From Porticoccus litoralis (GTDB lineage Bacteria; Pseudomonadota; Gammaproteobacteria; Pseudomonadales; Porticoccaceae), in contig NZ_JAUUUU010000001.1 of assembly GCF_030676955.1 (NCBI RefSeq), positions 496,001 to 560,000 of the forward strand: a stretch of 64,000 nucleotides of DNA. Reading direction: 5' to 3'. The notes under the pieces are model-generated. The model ran no database searches. It was not told where the DNA came from and saw only the letters and a program-made list of their open reading frames with translations. Each line of letters begins with the position of its first letter. Position 1 is the first letter of the stretch. A program made the translations under genes and the position numbers. This document shows, in pieces, positions 43,171 through 52,391 of the stretch.

Positions 43171-45525
43171 TTATGTTCGTTCTGCTACTGCCTGAGCACG
43201 TTCTGTATCCACTTTTTTCTTATCCATCACCAACAGTAACGCCGGAAGAAAGAGGAAATCGAGCAACAGGGCAAACAGAATGGATAAGATGGTCATCAAT
43301 CCCATATCCACATTCATTTTGAAGGCCGACGTTGTCAGCACAAAAAAACCGATGATCAGGATGATCGTGTTAACCAAAATGGCCACGCCAACATTGCGAA
43401 AGGCATAACGTATCGAATCATCAACCGAGATGCCATGTTCATTCCGTGCCCTGACATATTTGGAAAGGAAGTGCACGGTATCATCGACGATGATACCCAA
43501 TGATACAGAAGCCACCGTTGCCACTGAGAAGCCTACCTCGCCAATGAGCACAGCCCAGGCACCAAAGGTCATCAGGAGCGGCAGCCCGTTGGGTATCATA
43601 CTTAACAGGCCCAACCTGATGCTGCGTAAGGCAATCACCATAATCAATGCAATCGCAATAATCGCCACCAGAGTTCCGCTAATCATATTGTCGACATTGC
43701 GATCTGTAATATAGGTAAACATGACCTGGGCACTGGTTGGTTGCGACTGCATATATTCAGGCCAGTTTTCAGCCATCCATGCTTGCGTGTCCGCCAGGAA
43801 TGTTTTCGTTTCGGAGGTCGTCACTTTGCGCAAGGTCGCCGTTACCCTTGTGGCTGACTTGTCCACATTAATGCGGTCGTTCAAATCAAGTCCGTAGGGC
43901 AAGGACAATTCATAGAGCAGTAAATACTGTGCGGACAACTCGCGATTTTTTGGAATGTGATAAAACGACTGATCATCACCATGCATATTTTTATTCAGGC
44001 GCTTCATAATGTCTGAGATGGAGTAAACATGCTTCACCTCAGGCCTTGTGCGCAAATACTGAACAAATTTTTCAAGGTTCTCCAAGTACTCTGGCTCACT
44101 GACGCCACCGGGATTTAATGCAGGCACTGAATACTCGATGGGATACATGCCAAAATGCTTTAACGCCTTGTCGGAATCTGTTCGAAATGCCACGCGCTCA
44201 TCAAAATATTCCACCCATTGATCATTGAACGTCATCAAAGGGATGCAGGCCATAAAACCGACCACGATCAGACAAGCACCCACCAACAACCTACGGTAAT
44301 GCGCAATCACAAAGTCGGCCAGCCGTGTCATCGCCACTTGCGACCACTCACGTTCGTGAACTTTTTTCACTTTGATGGGCAATACACTCATTAGCGCCGG
44401 CAACAATGTCAGGGAGAACAGCCACGCGGCGGCAATTCCCGTAGCGGTGATGTTGCCGAGGTGCCAAAAAGGTGGGGAGTCAGAAAAGTTCAGGGCCAGG
44501 AACCCTACAACCGTTGTGATTGACGTAATGGTTACCGGCATAAAATTCAGACGTACAGCCTCTGCTATCGCATCTACCTTTGACATGCCATCCCGCAGCA
44601 GGCTGCGCAGAGAAATCAGGATATGAATCGAGTCAGCCACCGCAAGGGTTAAAATCACCGTGGTCGCGCTCATGGAAATTGGCGTCAGTTTTATCGCAAA
44701 AAACCCTGCTATTCCCATGCCCACGATACTCGAGAATAGAATAACCAGCAGAACAGATACTGTTCCTGCGAGAGAGCGAAGGATCAGCCATGTCATCACC
44801 AGGATCACGAGAAACATCAGCGGTGTCAGAGTACCGGCATCGATCATGCCCACTTCGGAAAAGCTGTTGTTCAGCATGGACACGCCCGTTAGGGAAATAT
44901 CAATACCGGGAAACTCCGAGCTGATCCGATCACGTAATTGCCTGGCGGCTTCTACGGCTTCGGGCACTTCGGTGAGACTTTGATCAGGGTATTGCAGCAC
45001 CACGTTGATGGCAGTAACTGCTCCTGTGGGCGTCACCAGCTGATTCACTAATAAAGGCTCATCCACTGAAATCACCTTGCGTGACTGCATTTCCTCTTGC
45101 GTGAGGTTTTTTGCATCGATAATCAGATCTTCCACGATCAGATCATCTTCAATGGCACTGGTGTATTGGAAATTGCTGATGGAATCGACACGGATAGCGA
45201 AGGGAATTTTCCAAGCTTCTGCAGTCAGCGCTTCAACAGCGGCCAACGTGTTATTGGTAAATGCCGTATCCTCTTCCGGCTCGAGCACAAACAAAATATT
45301 GTCATTCTTGGTATAGGTTGCCTGGAGATTCTCAAAGGCAGACAGCTCCGGATTTTCATCGGAAAAAAACACCCGGTAATTAGAAGCAAATTCCAATCGG
45401 GACATCCCTGTTCCAATACCAATTGTCACTGCGACAGCGGCAAGAATGACCACCCAGCGATACCGAATAATGGCTCGTGTTAGCTTCTCGGAAAACCTGT
45501 CCACCGCGTCAAAATACCGATCCAT
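43171..45525 (-). CDS. RND superfamily transporter, MMPL/HpnN type
   Basis: A 784-residue inner-membrane protein with two copies of a unit: one helix (about 25-45), a large periplasmic domain, and five helices; the second unit begins near residue 415. Signature segments are LTLAVADSIHILIS and SLGIIVDDTVHFLSKY, with Asp residues in the proton-relay region. Similarity is to the MMPL/HpnN group of lipid and hopanoid exporters rather than drug pumps. It is the first gene of the three-gene operon with the LolA-like protein and the barrel, close to a divergent-style TetR gene on the same strand. Substrate is not known; lipid transfer to the outer membrane is inferred. Confidence 0.9.
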   Translation of the reverse strand: MDRYFDAVDRFSEKLTRAIIRYRWVVILAAVAVTIGIGTGMSRLEFASNYRVFFSDENPELSAFENLQATYTKNDNILFVLEPEEDTAFTNNTLAAVEALTAEAWKIPFAIRVDSISNFQYTSAIEDDLIVEDLIIDAKNLTQEEMQSRKVISVDEPLLVNQLVTPTGAVTAINVVLQYPDQSLTEVPEAVEAARQLRDRISSEFPGIDISLTGVSMLNNSFSEVGMIDAGTLTPLMFLVILVMTWLILRSLAGTVSVLLVILFSSIVGMGIAGFFAIKLTPISMSATTVILTLAVADSIHILISLRSLLRDGMSKVDAIAEAVRLNFMPVTITSITTVVGFLALNFSDSPPFWHLGNITATGIAAAWLFSLTLLPALMSVLPIKVKKVHEREWSQVAMTRLADFVIAHYRRLLVGACLIVVGFMACIPLMTFNDQWVEYFDERVAFRTDSDKALKHFGMYPIEYSVPALNPGGVSEPEYLENLEKFVQYLRTRPEVKHVYSISDIMKRLNKNMHGDDQSFYHIPKNRELSAQYLLLYELSLPYGLDLNDRINVDKSATRVTATLRKVTTSETKTFLADTQAWMAENWPEYMQSQPTSAQVMFTYITDRNVDNMISGTLVAIIAIALIMVIALRSIRLGLLSMIPNGLPLLMTFGAWAVLIGEVGFSVATVASVSLGIIVDDTVHFLSKYVRARNEHGISVDDSIRYAFRNVGVAILVNTIILIIGFFVLTTSAFKMNVDMGLMTILSILFALLLDFLFLPALLLVMDKKKVDTERAQAVAERT

Positions 45526-45645
45526 GATTCAACCCTTATTTTTTACCAAATAGTAATAAATGCGACAAAAAAATGTAACAAAAGCGCCGCGTTAACCAGG
45601 CTCGACCCCGGCTCTACGTTTTACAGCCGCCTTATGTGGCTAAAA

Positions 45646-46245
45646 TTAAACCCAGCTAGCCAAAATATCTTCTAATACCTGACTTGTATGATCAGCGCCC
45701 GAAAACCCTTTTACCGTTGCCGCGACCCCCGCCAAAGCTACCATTAAAATAGCAGCCAATCTTTCCGGGTCCTGTTCGGTGGTAATTTCGCCACTGCGCT
45801 GGGCCTTATCGATCATGTCGGCTAAAAAACGTTTTTTGATGGTATGACTGCGCTCGATCATCTCCTTGACATCCGGGTCATGCGGCGCGACTTCAACCAA
45901 TGAATTCAATAACATACAACCATTACCCTTAAGGCAAAGGGTGTTAATTCCGCTGAGTAGCGAACGGAGATTTTCCATGGGAGAGTCAGATGAATAAGCG
46001 CTCGCGGCTACTTCTTTAAATGTCTGTTCAATGTAAAAACCAAGCGCCTTCAGAAATAATTGATGCTTGTCACCAAATGCCTGATACAGGCTTGCCTTGT
46101 GCAAACCGGTTGCTTCAAACAAATCTTTGAACGATGTCCCTTCGTATCCTTTCTCCCAAAACGTGTTCATCACCGCTTCAAGTACGCGTTCTTCCTCAAA
46201 CCCTCTGGGCCGTCCCACGCTTTTATTTCTTTCTGACAGCTTCAT
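45646..46245 (-). CDS. TetR/AcrR-family transcriptional regulator
   Basis: A 199-residue regulator. The helix-turn-helix is in residues about 12-58 (RVLEAVMNTFWEKGYEGTSFKDLFEATGLHKASLYQAFGDKHQLFLKAL), with a C-terminal ligand domain of the TetR_C type (LRSLLSGINTLCLKGNGCMLLNSLVEVAPHDPDV). ATG 46245 was chosen since upstream sequence holds an operator and promoter. It lies upstream of the RND operon on the same strand (about 120 bases from the RND start) and may regulate it and itself. Confidence 0.92.
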   Translation of the reverse strand: MKLSERNKSVGRPRGFEEERVLEAVMNTFWEKGYEGTSFKDLFEATGLHKASLYQAFGDKHQLFLKALGFYIEQTFKEVAASAYSSDSPMENLRSLLSGINTLCLKGNGCMLLNSLVEVAPHDPDVKEMIERSHTIKKRFLADMIDKAQRSGEITTEQDPERLAAILMVALAGVAATVKGFSGADHTSQVLEDILASWV

Positions 46246-46261
46246 CGAAACACTTAATTTA

Positions 46262-46305
46262 TTACCGATTGGTAAAATATATATCTCAATCCAAACTGCT
46301 GTCAA
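46262..46305 (-). promoter_or_regulatory. Putative tetR promoter with overlapping operator
   Basis: On the minus strand TTGACA (46305-46300) is followed, 18 bases on, by TATATA, and then by the palindrome TTACC-AATC-GGTAA (46275-46262), ending 17 bases before the tetR start. The palindrome just after the -10 box is the usual position for autorepression by a TetR protein. Confidence 0.65.
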
Positions 46306-46462
46306 CCATAACGTCCGTTCATAGCCTGTCAGACGAAGCGAACCGGAAGCCATGTTGTCATGAAGCGGTGAAGGATGGAGAAAGCTGGCTTTGATGAAAC
46401 TCCGCAAAAAAACCGTACGAATTTGTCGACACAAACCAACAGCGGCAACCTCAACACAGAAC

Positions 46463-47578
46463 CTATTTTTTCAGTGCCTCAAATGGGTCCTGATAAGGGT
46501 AACCCAGGGAATCGGCGACGCCCTTGTGGGTGACCCGGCCAGAATGAATGTTCAGCCCATTGCGCAGGTTGGCATCCTGAAACAGTGCGCCAACCGGGCT
46601 TTCTGCCAGCTTCAACACAAATGGCAAGGTAACGTTATTCAGAGCCTGGGTCGCGGTGCGGGCCACAGCACCTGGCATATTGGATACACAATAGTGAACC
46701 ACGTCATCCACCACGAAAGTAGGTTGTTGGTGGGTGGTCGGCTTCGATGTCTCAAAACATCCGCCCTGATCGATGGCCACATCCACCACGACCGAGCCGG
46801 GGTTCATGGTGCCAATCATTTCCCGGGTAACCAATTTCGGCGTAGAGGCGCCGGGCACCAACACAGCACCAATCACCAGATCCGCATGGCTAACAGCCTC
46901 TTCAATGGCCGAAGTGGTTGCATACAGTGTAATGACACGTCCATCAAACTGCTGCTCCAGCTCCCTCAAACGGTCTACTGAACGATCAAGTATGGTCACA
47001 CTGGCACCTAACCCAACGGCTACCCTGGCGGCATTGGCACCCACGACACCGCCGCCAAGAATCACAACCTTGCCGGGAGCGACACCTGGCACTCCACCGA
47101 GCAAAACACCCCGACCGCCCTGAGCTTTCTCCAGATGGTGGGCACCGGCCTGCACCGACATACGCCCCGCCACTTCCGACATGGGGGCTAACAGGGGCAA
47201 GCGACCCCGATCATCGGTAACGGTTTCGTAAGCGATACCGATAGCCCCGGATTCGAGCAGACGTTGTGCCTGGGCCGAATCCGCTGCCAAATGCAGGTAG
47301 GTGAAGAGCACCTGCTCTGGCCGCAGCATACGGCACTCATCCGCCTGGGGTTCCTTGACCTTGATAATCATGTCGGCGTGGGTAAACACCTCTTCAGGGG
47401 TAGCGGCAATGGATGCACCCGCTGCCCGATATTGTTCATCGGTAAAATCGATGGCCTTACCAGCATTCTTCTCCACCAGCACCTGGTGTCCAGCACTGAC
47501 CAACTCCCGAACCGAAGTAGGTGTTAGCCCCACCCGGTACTCGTAATTTTTCATTTCCCTGGGTATACCAACTCGCAT
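46463..47578 (-). CDS. ald: Alanine dehydrogenase
   Basis: Interconverts L-alanine and pyruvate plus ammonia with NAD. From ATG 47578 (MRVGIPREMKNYEYRVGLTP, the family N-terminus, after AAGGGGG) it is 371 residues, the family size. Catalytic Lys is in IIKVKEPQ and His in TYLHLAAD; the NAD-binding Rossmann motif is VVILGGGVVGANAARVAVGLGA (about 168-190). An operator-like inverted repeat is 57 bases upstream. Divergent from a symporter gene, which could import the amino acid or dicarboxylate it works with. Confidence 0.95.
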   Translation of the reverse strand: MRVGIPREMKNYEYRVGLTPTSVRELVSAGHQVLVEKNAGKAIDFTDEQYRAAGASIAATPEEVFTHADMIIKVKEPQADECRMLRPEQVLFTYLHLAADSAQAQRLLESGAIGIAYETVTDDRGRLPLLAPMSEVAGRMSVQAGAHHLEKAQGGRGVLLGGVPGVAPGKVVILGGGVVGANAARVAVGLGASVTILDRSVDRLRELEQQFDGRVITLYATTSAIEEAVSHADLVIGAVLVPGASTPKLVTREMIGTMNPGSVVVDVAIDQGGCFETSKPTTHQQPTFVVDDVVHYCVSNMPGAVARTATQALNNVTLPFVLKLAESPVGALFQDANLRNGLNIHSGRVTHKGVADSLGYPYQDPFEALKK

Positions 47579-47635
47579 ACCAGCCCCCTTCTCGAGCGTT
47601 TTCAGGCCATGGCTTATGACCAGACCATTGTTTGT

Positions 47636-47665
47636 TCTATTATCAATATCTGTTTTGATTATAGA
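47636..47665. promoter_or_regulatory. Inverted repeat upstream of ald, probable operator
   Basis: TCTATTATCAA (47636-47646) and TTGATTATAGA (47655-47665) are inverted repeats matching at 10 of 11 positions with an 8-base spacer, in an AT-rich region between ald and the divergent symporter. Lrp/AsnC-family regulators commonly control alanine dehydrogenase genes and bind such AT-rich dyads; no regulator gene is adjacent here. Confidence 0.6.
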
Positions 47666-47791
47666 AAATAGAGTCATTGGAGAGAAAACCGTTCGACAGG
47701 TGTTACCTGATTCAGGTCATATCATCGGCTAGCCTTAACAGGGTTAGATAGGTAGACCCCTCAACATTCCCCAAGCAGGGAGAACATTGCG

Positions 47792-49243
47792 TTGGCGATA
47801 CTGAATAATTCCACATTAAAAACTACCATCGGGGTGTTACACCCACGATCGTTGAAACACCTCAGTGATTCCCTCCAGGGGCTGGTGCACGGACGCCTGT
47901 GGCTACAGGTTTTGGTAGGCATGGTATTGGGCATTCTGGTGGGTATCCTGATAGGTCCCAGCGTAGGTTGGGTCAATCCAAGCACGGCTGCCACCGCCAG
48001 TGACTGGCTGGCGCTGCCCGGCAGACTCTTCCTGGCACTGATTCAGATGATGGTGATACCCCTGGTTTTCGCTTCCATTATCCGTGGGCTGGCGGCGACC
48101 GAGGACTTGGAGCAACTGAAAAAAATTGGTCTGCGCGTGGTGCTGTTCTTTATTTTCACCACCGCACTGGCCATTGTGGTTGGGTTGTCCCTGGCCAACC
48201 TGATTCAGCCCGGCCAGTACGTGGACAGCCAGGCACTGCAAGCGACCCTGAGCGCTGCACCGGCAATCGATACAACCCCGACGACTGTCGCCGTGTTTGA
48301 CGATCTGCCCCGCAAAATTGTGACCCTGCTTCCATCGAATCCACTGAGTTCGATGGTGGAAAGCAATATGTTGCAAGTGGTGATCTTTGCCATGGTCATC
48401 GGTGTCGCGCTGGTGATGATGACACCCGTTCAGGCAAAACCTCTGCTGGATCTGATGGGCTCCCTGCAGGAGGTCTGTATGACCGTCGTGCGCTGGGCCA
48501 TGCTGCTGGCACCCTTTGCCGTGTTTGGCCTGCTCGTTCAACTCACTGCCAAACTGGGCCTCGAAGCCCTGTTGGGCATGGCGGTTTACGTGGGCACAGT
48601 TCTTTTGGGCCTGTTAGCCATGTTCTGCGTTTATCTGCTGATAATAGCTCTGACAGCGCATATAAGCCCGCGGACCTTTCTGAGCTCGGTAAAGGAAGTC
48701 CTGCTGCTGGCCTTTTCCACCTCCAGCTCCGCCGCAGTGATGCCCCTATCCATCAAAACAGCAGAAGAAAAACTTGGGGTACGCCCCTCTGTCTCACAAT
48801 TTGTCATTCCCTTAGGGGCAACCATCAATATGAACGGCACAGCGCTGTACCAAGGTGTGGCGGCTATGTTTCTGGCGCAGGTATACGGTATTGAGGTTGG
48901 CCTCGGTGGCATGGCCCTAATTGTGATTACGGCAGTGGGTGCGTCCATCGGCTCTCCCGCTACACCCGGTGTGGGTATCGTCATCCTTGCCATGGTTCTG
49001 AATACAGTGGGCATTCCGGCATCAGGCATTGCCCTGATTATGGGCGTAGACCGCATACTCGACATGAGCCGTACTGCTATCAATGTCAGTGGCGACCTGG
49101 TTACCGCCAAACTGATGGATACCTGGGTGGGCAGTAGCCTCAGCCACCACGAAGAACAACTGGCGGAGCAACAGCGTGAACAGATTCGACAGCAGACTGG
49201 TGAGGATGTGCTGACCAGCAATGGAATTGGGGAGTCTCGCTAA
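47792..49243 (+). CDS. Dicarboxylate/amino acid:cation symporter (DAACS family)
   Basis: A 483-residue membrane protein of the GltP/DctA family with about eight helices and two re-entrant loops: the serine-rich FSTSSSAAVMPLSIKTAEEKLGV and the cation/substrate motif PLGATINMNGTALYQGVAAMF (the NMDGT motif with Asn for Asp). Takes up glutamate, aspartate or C4-dicarboxylates with Na+ or H+. The frame starts at TTG 47792 after AGGGAGA; no earlier ATG is in frame. If Na+-coupled, it would fit with a Na+-type ATPase beside it, but this is inference. Confidence 0.9.
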   Translation: MAILNNSTLKTTIGVLHPRSLKHLSDSLQGLVHGRLWLQVLVGMVLGILVGILIGPSVGWVNPSTAATASDWLALPGRLFLALIQMMVIPLVFASIIRGLAATEDLEQLKKIGLRVVLFFIFTTALAIVVGLSLANLIQPGQYVDSQALQATLSAAPAIDTTPTTVAVFDDLPRKIVTLLPSNPLSSMVESNMLQVVIFAMVIGVALVMMTPVQAKPLLDLMGSLQEVCMTVVRWAMLLAPFAVFGLLVQLTAKLGLEALLGMAVYVGTVLLGLLAMFCVYLLIIALTAHISPRTFLSSVKEVLLLAFSTSSSAAVMPLSIKTAEEKLGVRPSVSQFVIPLGATINMNGTALYQGVAAMFLAQVYGIEVGLGGMALIVITAVGASIGSPATPGVGIVILAMVLNTVGIPASGIALIMGVDRILDMSRTAINVSGDLVTAKLMDTWVGSSLSHHEEQLAEQQREQIRQQTGEDVLTSNGIGESR

Positions 49244-49305
49244 AAGAATGGGCACAGGGTAAGGAAAATCCTGTTCACAGATTTGATTAGGCATATACTT
49301 TTTAC

Positions 49306-50706
49306 ATGACAGAACCAGCAGGTTGTCGCGAGCAAGGGCTCACCCCCATTGGATCAATCGTGGAAGTCCACGGGCCGGTGGCAGTTATCGCCTGCGATAC
49401 CCTGCCACCGCTACACCAAGCCCTCTGCGCCCACATCAACGGCGAAACCTTTCTGTTTGAAGTACACCAGCACCTGGATGAGCACCACCTCCGCGCCATC
49501 ACTCTACACCGCAGTAGTGGCCTGTACCGCGGCATGACGGTGTTTGATACCGGAGCGCCACTTCATGTGCCAGTGGCGCCGGAATGTCTGGGCCGGTTAT
49601 TGAACATCTTTGGCGAACCTCTCGATGACAAGCCACCACTGACACCCAGGCAATACCGCAATGTCCACAGCAAACCCGCACCCCTCAGCGAAGCTGTTGG
49701 CGTGGGTGAAGTTCTGCAAACAGGCATTAAGGTCATCGACCTGCTCTGCCCCTTTGTCAAAGGGGGAAAAACCGGGCTGTTTGGCGGTGCCGGCGTGGGT
49801 AAAACCGTGTTGATTATGGAATTCATGCACTCTGTGGCCACTCTGCATCAAGGTGTTTCGGTCTTTGCAGGCGTCGGAGAGCGCATCCGGGAAGGCCATG
49901 AACTGTGGCATGAGATCGAAAAGGCCGGCGTTTTGCCTCAGACTCTGATGGTGTTTGGCCAGATGGACGAATCCCCGGGCGTACGATTTCGCATAGGGCT
50001 ATCAGCGCTCACTTATGCGGAATACCTGCGCGACAGCTTGCAGAAGGAAGTATTGTTTGTGATGGACAATATCTTTCGATTTGTTCAGGCCGGTAGCGAA
50101 GTTTCCAGCCTGCTGGGGCGCATGCCCGCCACAGTAGGCTACCAGCCGACACTCACGACGGAAGTTGCAGAGATGCAGGACCGCATTCTGTCCACCCAAG
50201 CCGGTGCCATCACCTCCGTACAGGCGGTCTACGTGCCCGCAGATGACATGACTGACCCCGCTGTGAGCGCCATCCTCAGCCATCTGGACACCACGGTCAT
50301 TCTCTCCCGCGCCCAAGCGGGCAAGGGGATCTACCCAGCCGTGGACCCACTACAATCAGGCAGCCGGTTGATGGACCGGCATACCCTGGGCGACCAACAC
50401 TACATCGTCGCCGAAGCCGTCAGGGAACACTTGGCCCGTTACCATGAACTGGAGGATATTATCGCCATGCTCGGGGTTGAGGAGCTATCGTCGAAGGATC
50501 GCAAGATTGTCATGAGAGCGAGAAAGTTACAACGCTACCTCACCCAGCCGTTCTGGAGTACTGCAAGCCACTCAGGAATTCCCGGGGTATCCGTACCCCT
50601 GGAGCAGACCATCGCCGACTGCGAGGCATTCCTGCGAGGAGATTACGATGACATGCCGGAGGAGCGCTGCTATATGCGGGGCACCATGGCGGGGGTCAAA
50701 CAATGA
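49306..50706 (+). CDS. atpD: N-type F1Fo ATPase, beta subunit
   Basis: Catalytic F1 subunit. 466 residues with Walker A GGAGVGKT (about 160-167), GERIREGHELW (GERTREGNDLY in standard F-ATPases), and DNIFRFVQAG in place of DNIYRYTLAG. Such changes, and the operon order starting with atpD-atpC, mark the laterally mobile N-ATPase class instead of the housekeeping F-ATPase (atpIBEFHAGDC). It overlaps atpC by four bases. Confidence 0.93.
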   Translation: MTEPAGCREQGLTPIGSIVEVHGPVAVIACDTLPPLHQALCAHINGETFLFEVHQHLDEHHLRAITLHRSSGLYRGMTVFDTGAPLHVPVAPECLGRLLNIFGEPLDDKPPLTPRQYRNVHSKPAPLSEAVGVGEVLQTGIKVIDLLCPFVKGGKTGLFGGAGVGKTVLIMEFMHSVATLHQGVSVFAGVGERIREGHELWHEIEKAGVLPQTLMVFGQMDESPGVRFRIGLSALTYAEYLRDSLQKEVLFVMDNIFRFVQAGSEVSSLLGRMPATVGYQPTLTTEVAEMQDRILSTQAGAITSVQAVYVPADDMTDPAVSAILSHLDTTVILSRAQAGKGIYPAVDPLQSGSRLMDRHTLGDQHYIVAEAVREHLARYHELEDIIAMLGVEELSSKDRKIVMRARKLQRYLTQPFWSTASHSGIPGVSVPLEQTIADCEAFLRGDYDDMPEERCYMRGTMAGVKQ

Positions 50707-51128
50707 AGCAGTTCAGCCTGGTTCTTCAGGATGCTACCCACAACCAGCAAATTGATGGTGTCACATCTTTTGTTGGTGAAGACAGCAGCGGCAGCTTTGG
50801 CATTCTTGCCGGTCATGACCGTTTGATCACCGCTCTGGTTATTGGTCTGGCACGCTTTCGGGTTGGTGACGGGGATTGGCAATACCTGGCTGTACCTGGT
50901 GGCATTCTCTATTTTCAGGACAACGTGCTGACCCTCAGTACCCGTCATTATCTGCTGGACAACGATTACAACCGCATCAGCCAGGCCCTTCAGCAACAAT
51001 TGCTGGCGGAAGAAGAACAGCTGCATGCTATGAAGTCCAGCCTGCACCGCATGGAAGAGGAAGTGCTGAAGCGTCTCTGGGAATTGAGCGCCAAAAATGG
51101 AAACCTGAGCCATGACGCAATCAGATGA
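50703..51128 (+). CDS. atpC: N-type F1Fo ATPase, epsilon subunit
   Basis: A 141-residue central-stalk subunit. The N-terminal beta sandwich contains ITSFVGEDSSGSFGILAGHDRLITALVIGLARF and AVPGGILYFQDNVLTL; the C-terminal part is a helical arm (ISQALQQQLLAEEEQLHAMKSSLHRMEEEVLKRLWEL). It follows atpD by ATGA overlap and overlaps atpQ by 17 bases. Confidence 0.9.
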   Translation: MKQFSLVLQDATHNQQIDGVTSFVGEDSSGSFGILAGHDRLITALVIGLARFRVGDGDWQYLAVPGGILYFQDNVLTLSTRHYLLDNDYNRISQALQQQLLAEEEQLHAMKSSLHRMEEEVLKRLWELSAKNGNLSHDAIR

Positions 51129-51381
51129 GCTGAGAAAGCAGGTGGAACGCCAGGTTCGGCGTATGAAGAAGGCCGAACGAGAACGACCTACACTGCTCGG
51201 TCAGACCGTCTACATCGGCACCCTCGGCCTCCTTCTGGTGCTGCCGGTCGTGGCCGGCGCTTATCTCGGCCAGTGGCTCGATAGCCTGGCCAGTGAATAC
51301 TCAAGCCGCTGGACCGTCAGCCTGATCCTGGTGGGCGTCATGATTGGTGCCATTAACGTTTACCTCTTTATTCGGGAGTAA
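51112..51381 (+). CDS. atpQ: N-ATPase AtpQ-type small membrane subunit
   Basis: An 89-residue protein with a charged N-terminus (LRKQVERQVRRMKKAERERP) and two membrane helices (about 31-52 and 64-86). GAYLGQWLDS between the helices fits the ATPase_gene1 family (PF09527) to which AtpQ belongs, not the three-helix AtpR family. Its function in assembly or ion supply is unproven. atpB begins five bases after its stop, so there is no room for atpR. Confidence 0.8.
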   Translation: MTQSDELRKQVERQVRRMKKAERERPTLLGQTVYIGTLGLLLVLPVVAGAYLGQWLDSLASEYSSRWTVSLILVGVMIGAINVYLFIRE

Positions 51382-51385
51382 AAAA

Positions 51386-52084
51386 GTGGAAAACCCGGAT
51401 ATCATGATTCACCCACTATTCCACCTTGGGCCGCTGGCTATCACCAGCACGGTGGTTACTACCTGGGTCATCATGGCAATTCTGTGGTTATGTGCCTGGC
51501 TGGTATCACGACGGCTGAGCATCACACCCGGTCCGCTGCAATCTGCGATTGAGGGTATGGTAGTTGCCATTGAAAGCGCTGTGTCTGCTGCGGCACCCCA
51601 GCATGCGCGGCAGATTATGCCCCTGATCGCCAGCCTTTGGATTTTTCTGGTAATCGCTAACCTGTGTGGGCTAATACCCGGTGTTCACTCCCCTACCCGA
51701 GACCTGTCCGCAACCGCTGCCCTGGCCATCCTGGTTTTTCTTTCCACGCACTGGTACGGCATTCGTATCCAGGGGCTGAAGCCCTACCTGAAACACTATC
51801 TTTCCCCGAGCCCGATCCTGTTGCCATTCCACCTGATCAGTGAGGTTACCCGCACCGTGGCCCTCGCCGTGCGGCTGTTCGGCAATATCATGAGCCTGGA
51901 AATGGCAGCACTGCTGATTTTACTGGTGGCCGGATTTCTGGCCCCGGTCCCTATTCTTATGTTGCACATTATCGAGGCGCTGGTTCAGGCCTATATCTTT
52001 GGCATGCTGGCGCTGATTTATGTCGCTGGCGGAATCCAGTCCCAACAATCCCGACAAGCACGGCAAGGAGATAACAATGCCTGA
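51386..52084 (+). CDS. atpB: N-type F1Fo ATPase, subunit a
   Basis: A 232-residue Fo stator channel with five to six helices. The essential stator Arg is in ALAVRLFGNIMSLEM (about residue 162). Start GTG 51386 is preceded by GGGAG (51374-51378); ATG 51404 is the alternative. It overlaps atpE by eight bases. Confidence 0.93.
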   Translation: MENPDIMIHPLFHLGPLAITSTVVTTWVIMAILWLCAWLVSRRLSITPGPLQSAIEGMVVAIESAVSAAAPQHARQIMPLIASLWIFLVIANLCGLIPGVHSPTRDLSATAALAILVFLSTHWYGIRIQGLKPYLKHYLSPSPILLPFHLISEVTRTVALAVRLFGNIMSLEMAALLILLVAGFLAPVPILMLHIIEALVQAYIFGMLALIYVAGGIQSQQSRQARQGDNNA

Positions 52085-52343
52085 CCTATCCACTTTTACC
52101 TTAGCCTCGACTGTGGCCGCCGTCTTCGGTGTCTCACTGGGCGTCATGATGCCCGCCATTGCTATGGGCTGGGCCATCAGCCGTGCGCTGGATGCCTTGT
52201 CCCGTCAACCGGAGGCTGAACGCTCTATCATGCGTACCCTGTTTATCGGGCTAGCAATGATTGAATCCCTGGCTATTTACGTGCTGGTCATTGTACTGAT
52301 CATCCTGTTCCGAAACCCGCTGCTGGAATACCTGACTCAGTAG
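52077..52343 (+). CDS. atpE: N-type F1Fo ATPase, subunit c
   Basis: An 88-residue hairpin of two helices joined by the polar loop SRQPEAE. The ion-carrying Glu is residue 63, followed by Ser 64 and Tyr 68 (MIESLAIY), which matches the ES(T)xxY sodium-binding signature on helix 2. The helix-1 position that is Gln in Na+ c-subunits is Met here (residue 30). ATG 52077 has AAGGAG upstream. Ion specificity is therefore undecided. Confidence 0.93.
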   Translation: MPDLSTFTLASTVAAVFGVSLGVMMPAIAMGWAISRALDALSRQPEAERSIMRTLFIGLAMIESLAIYVLVIVLIILFRNPLLEYLTQ

Positions 52344-52391
52344 GGCTGATTGCAACGTCATGCAACTCGTGATTCGAGAAGGATACTGTTC

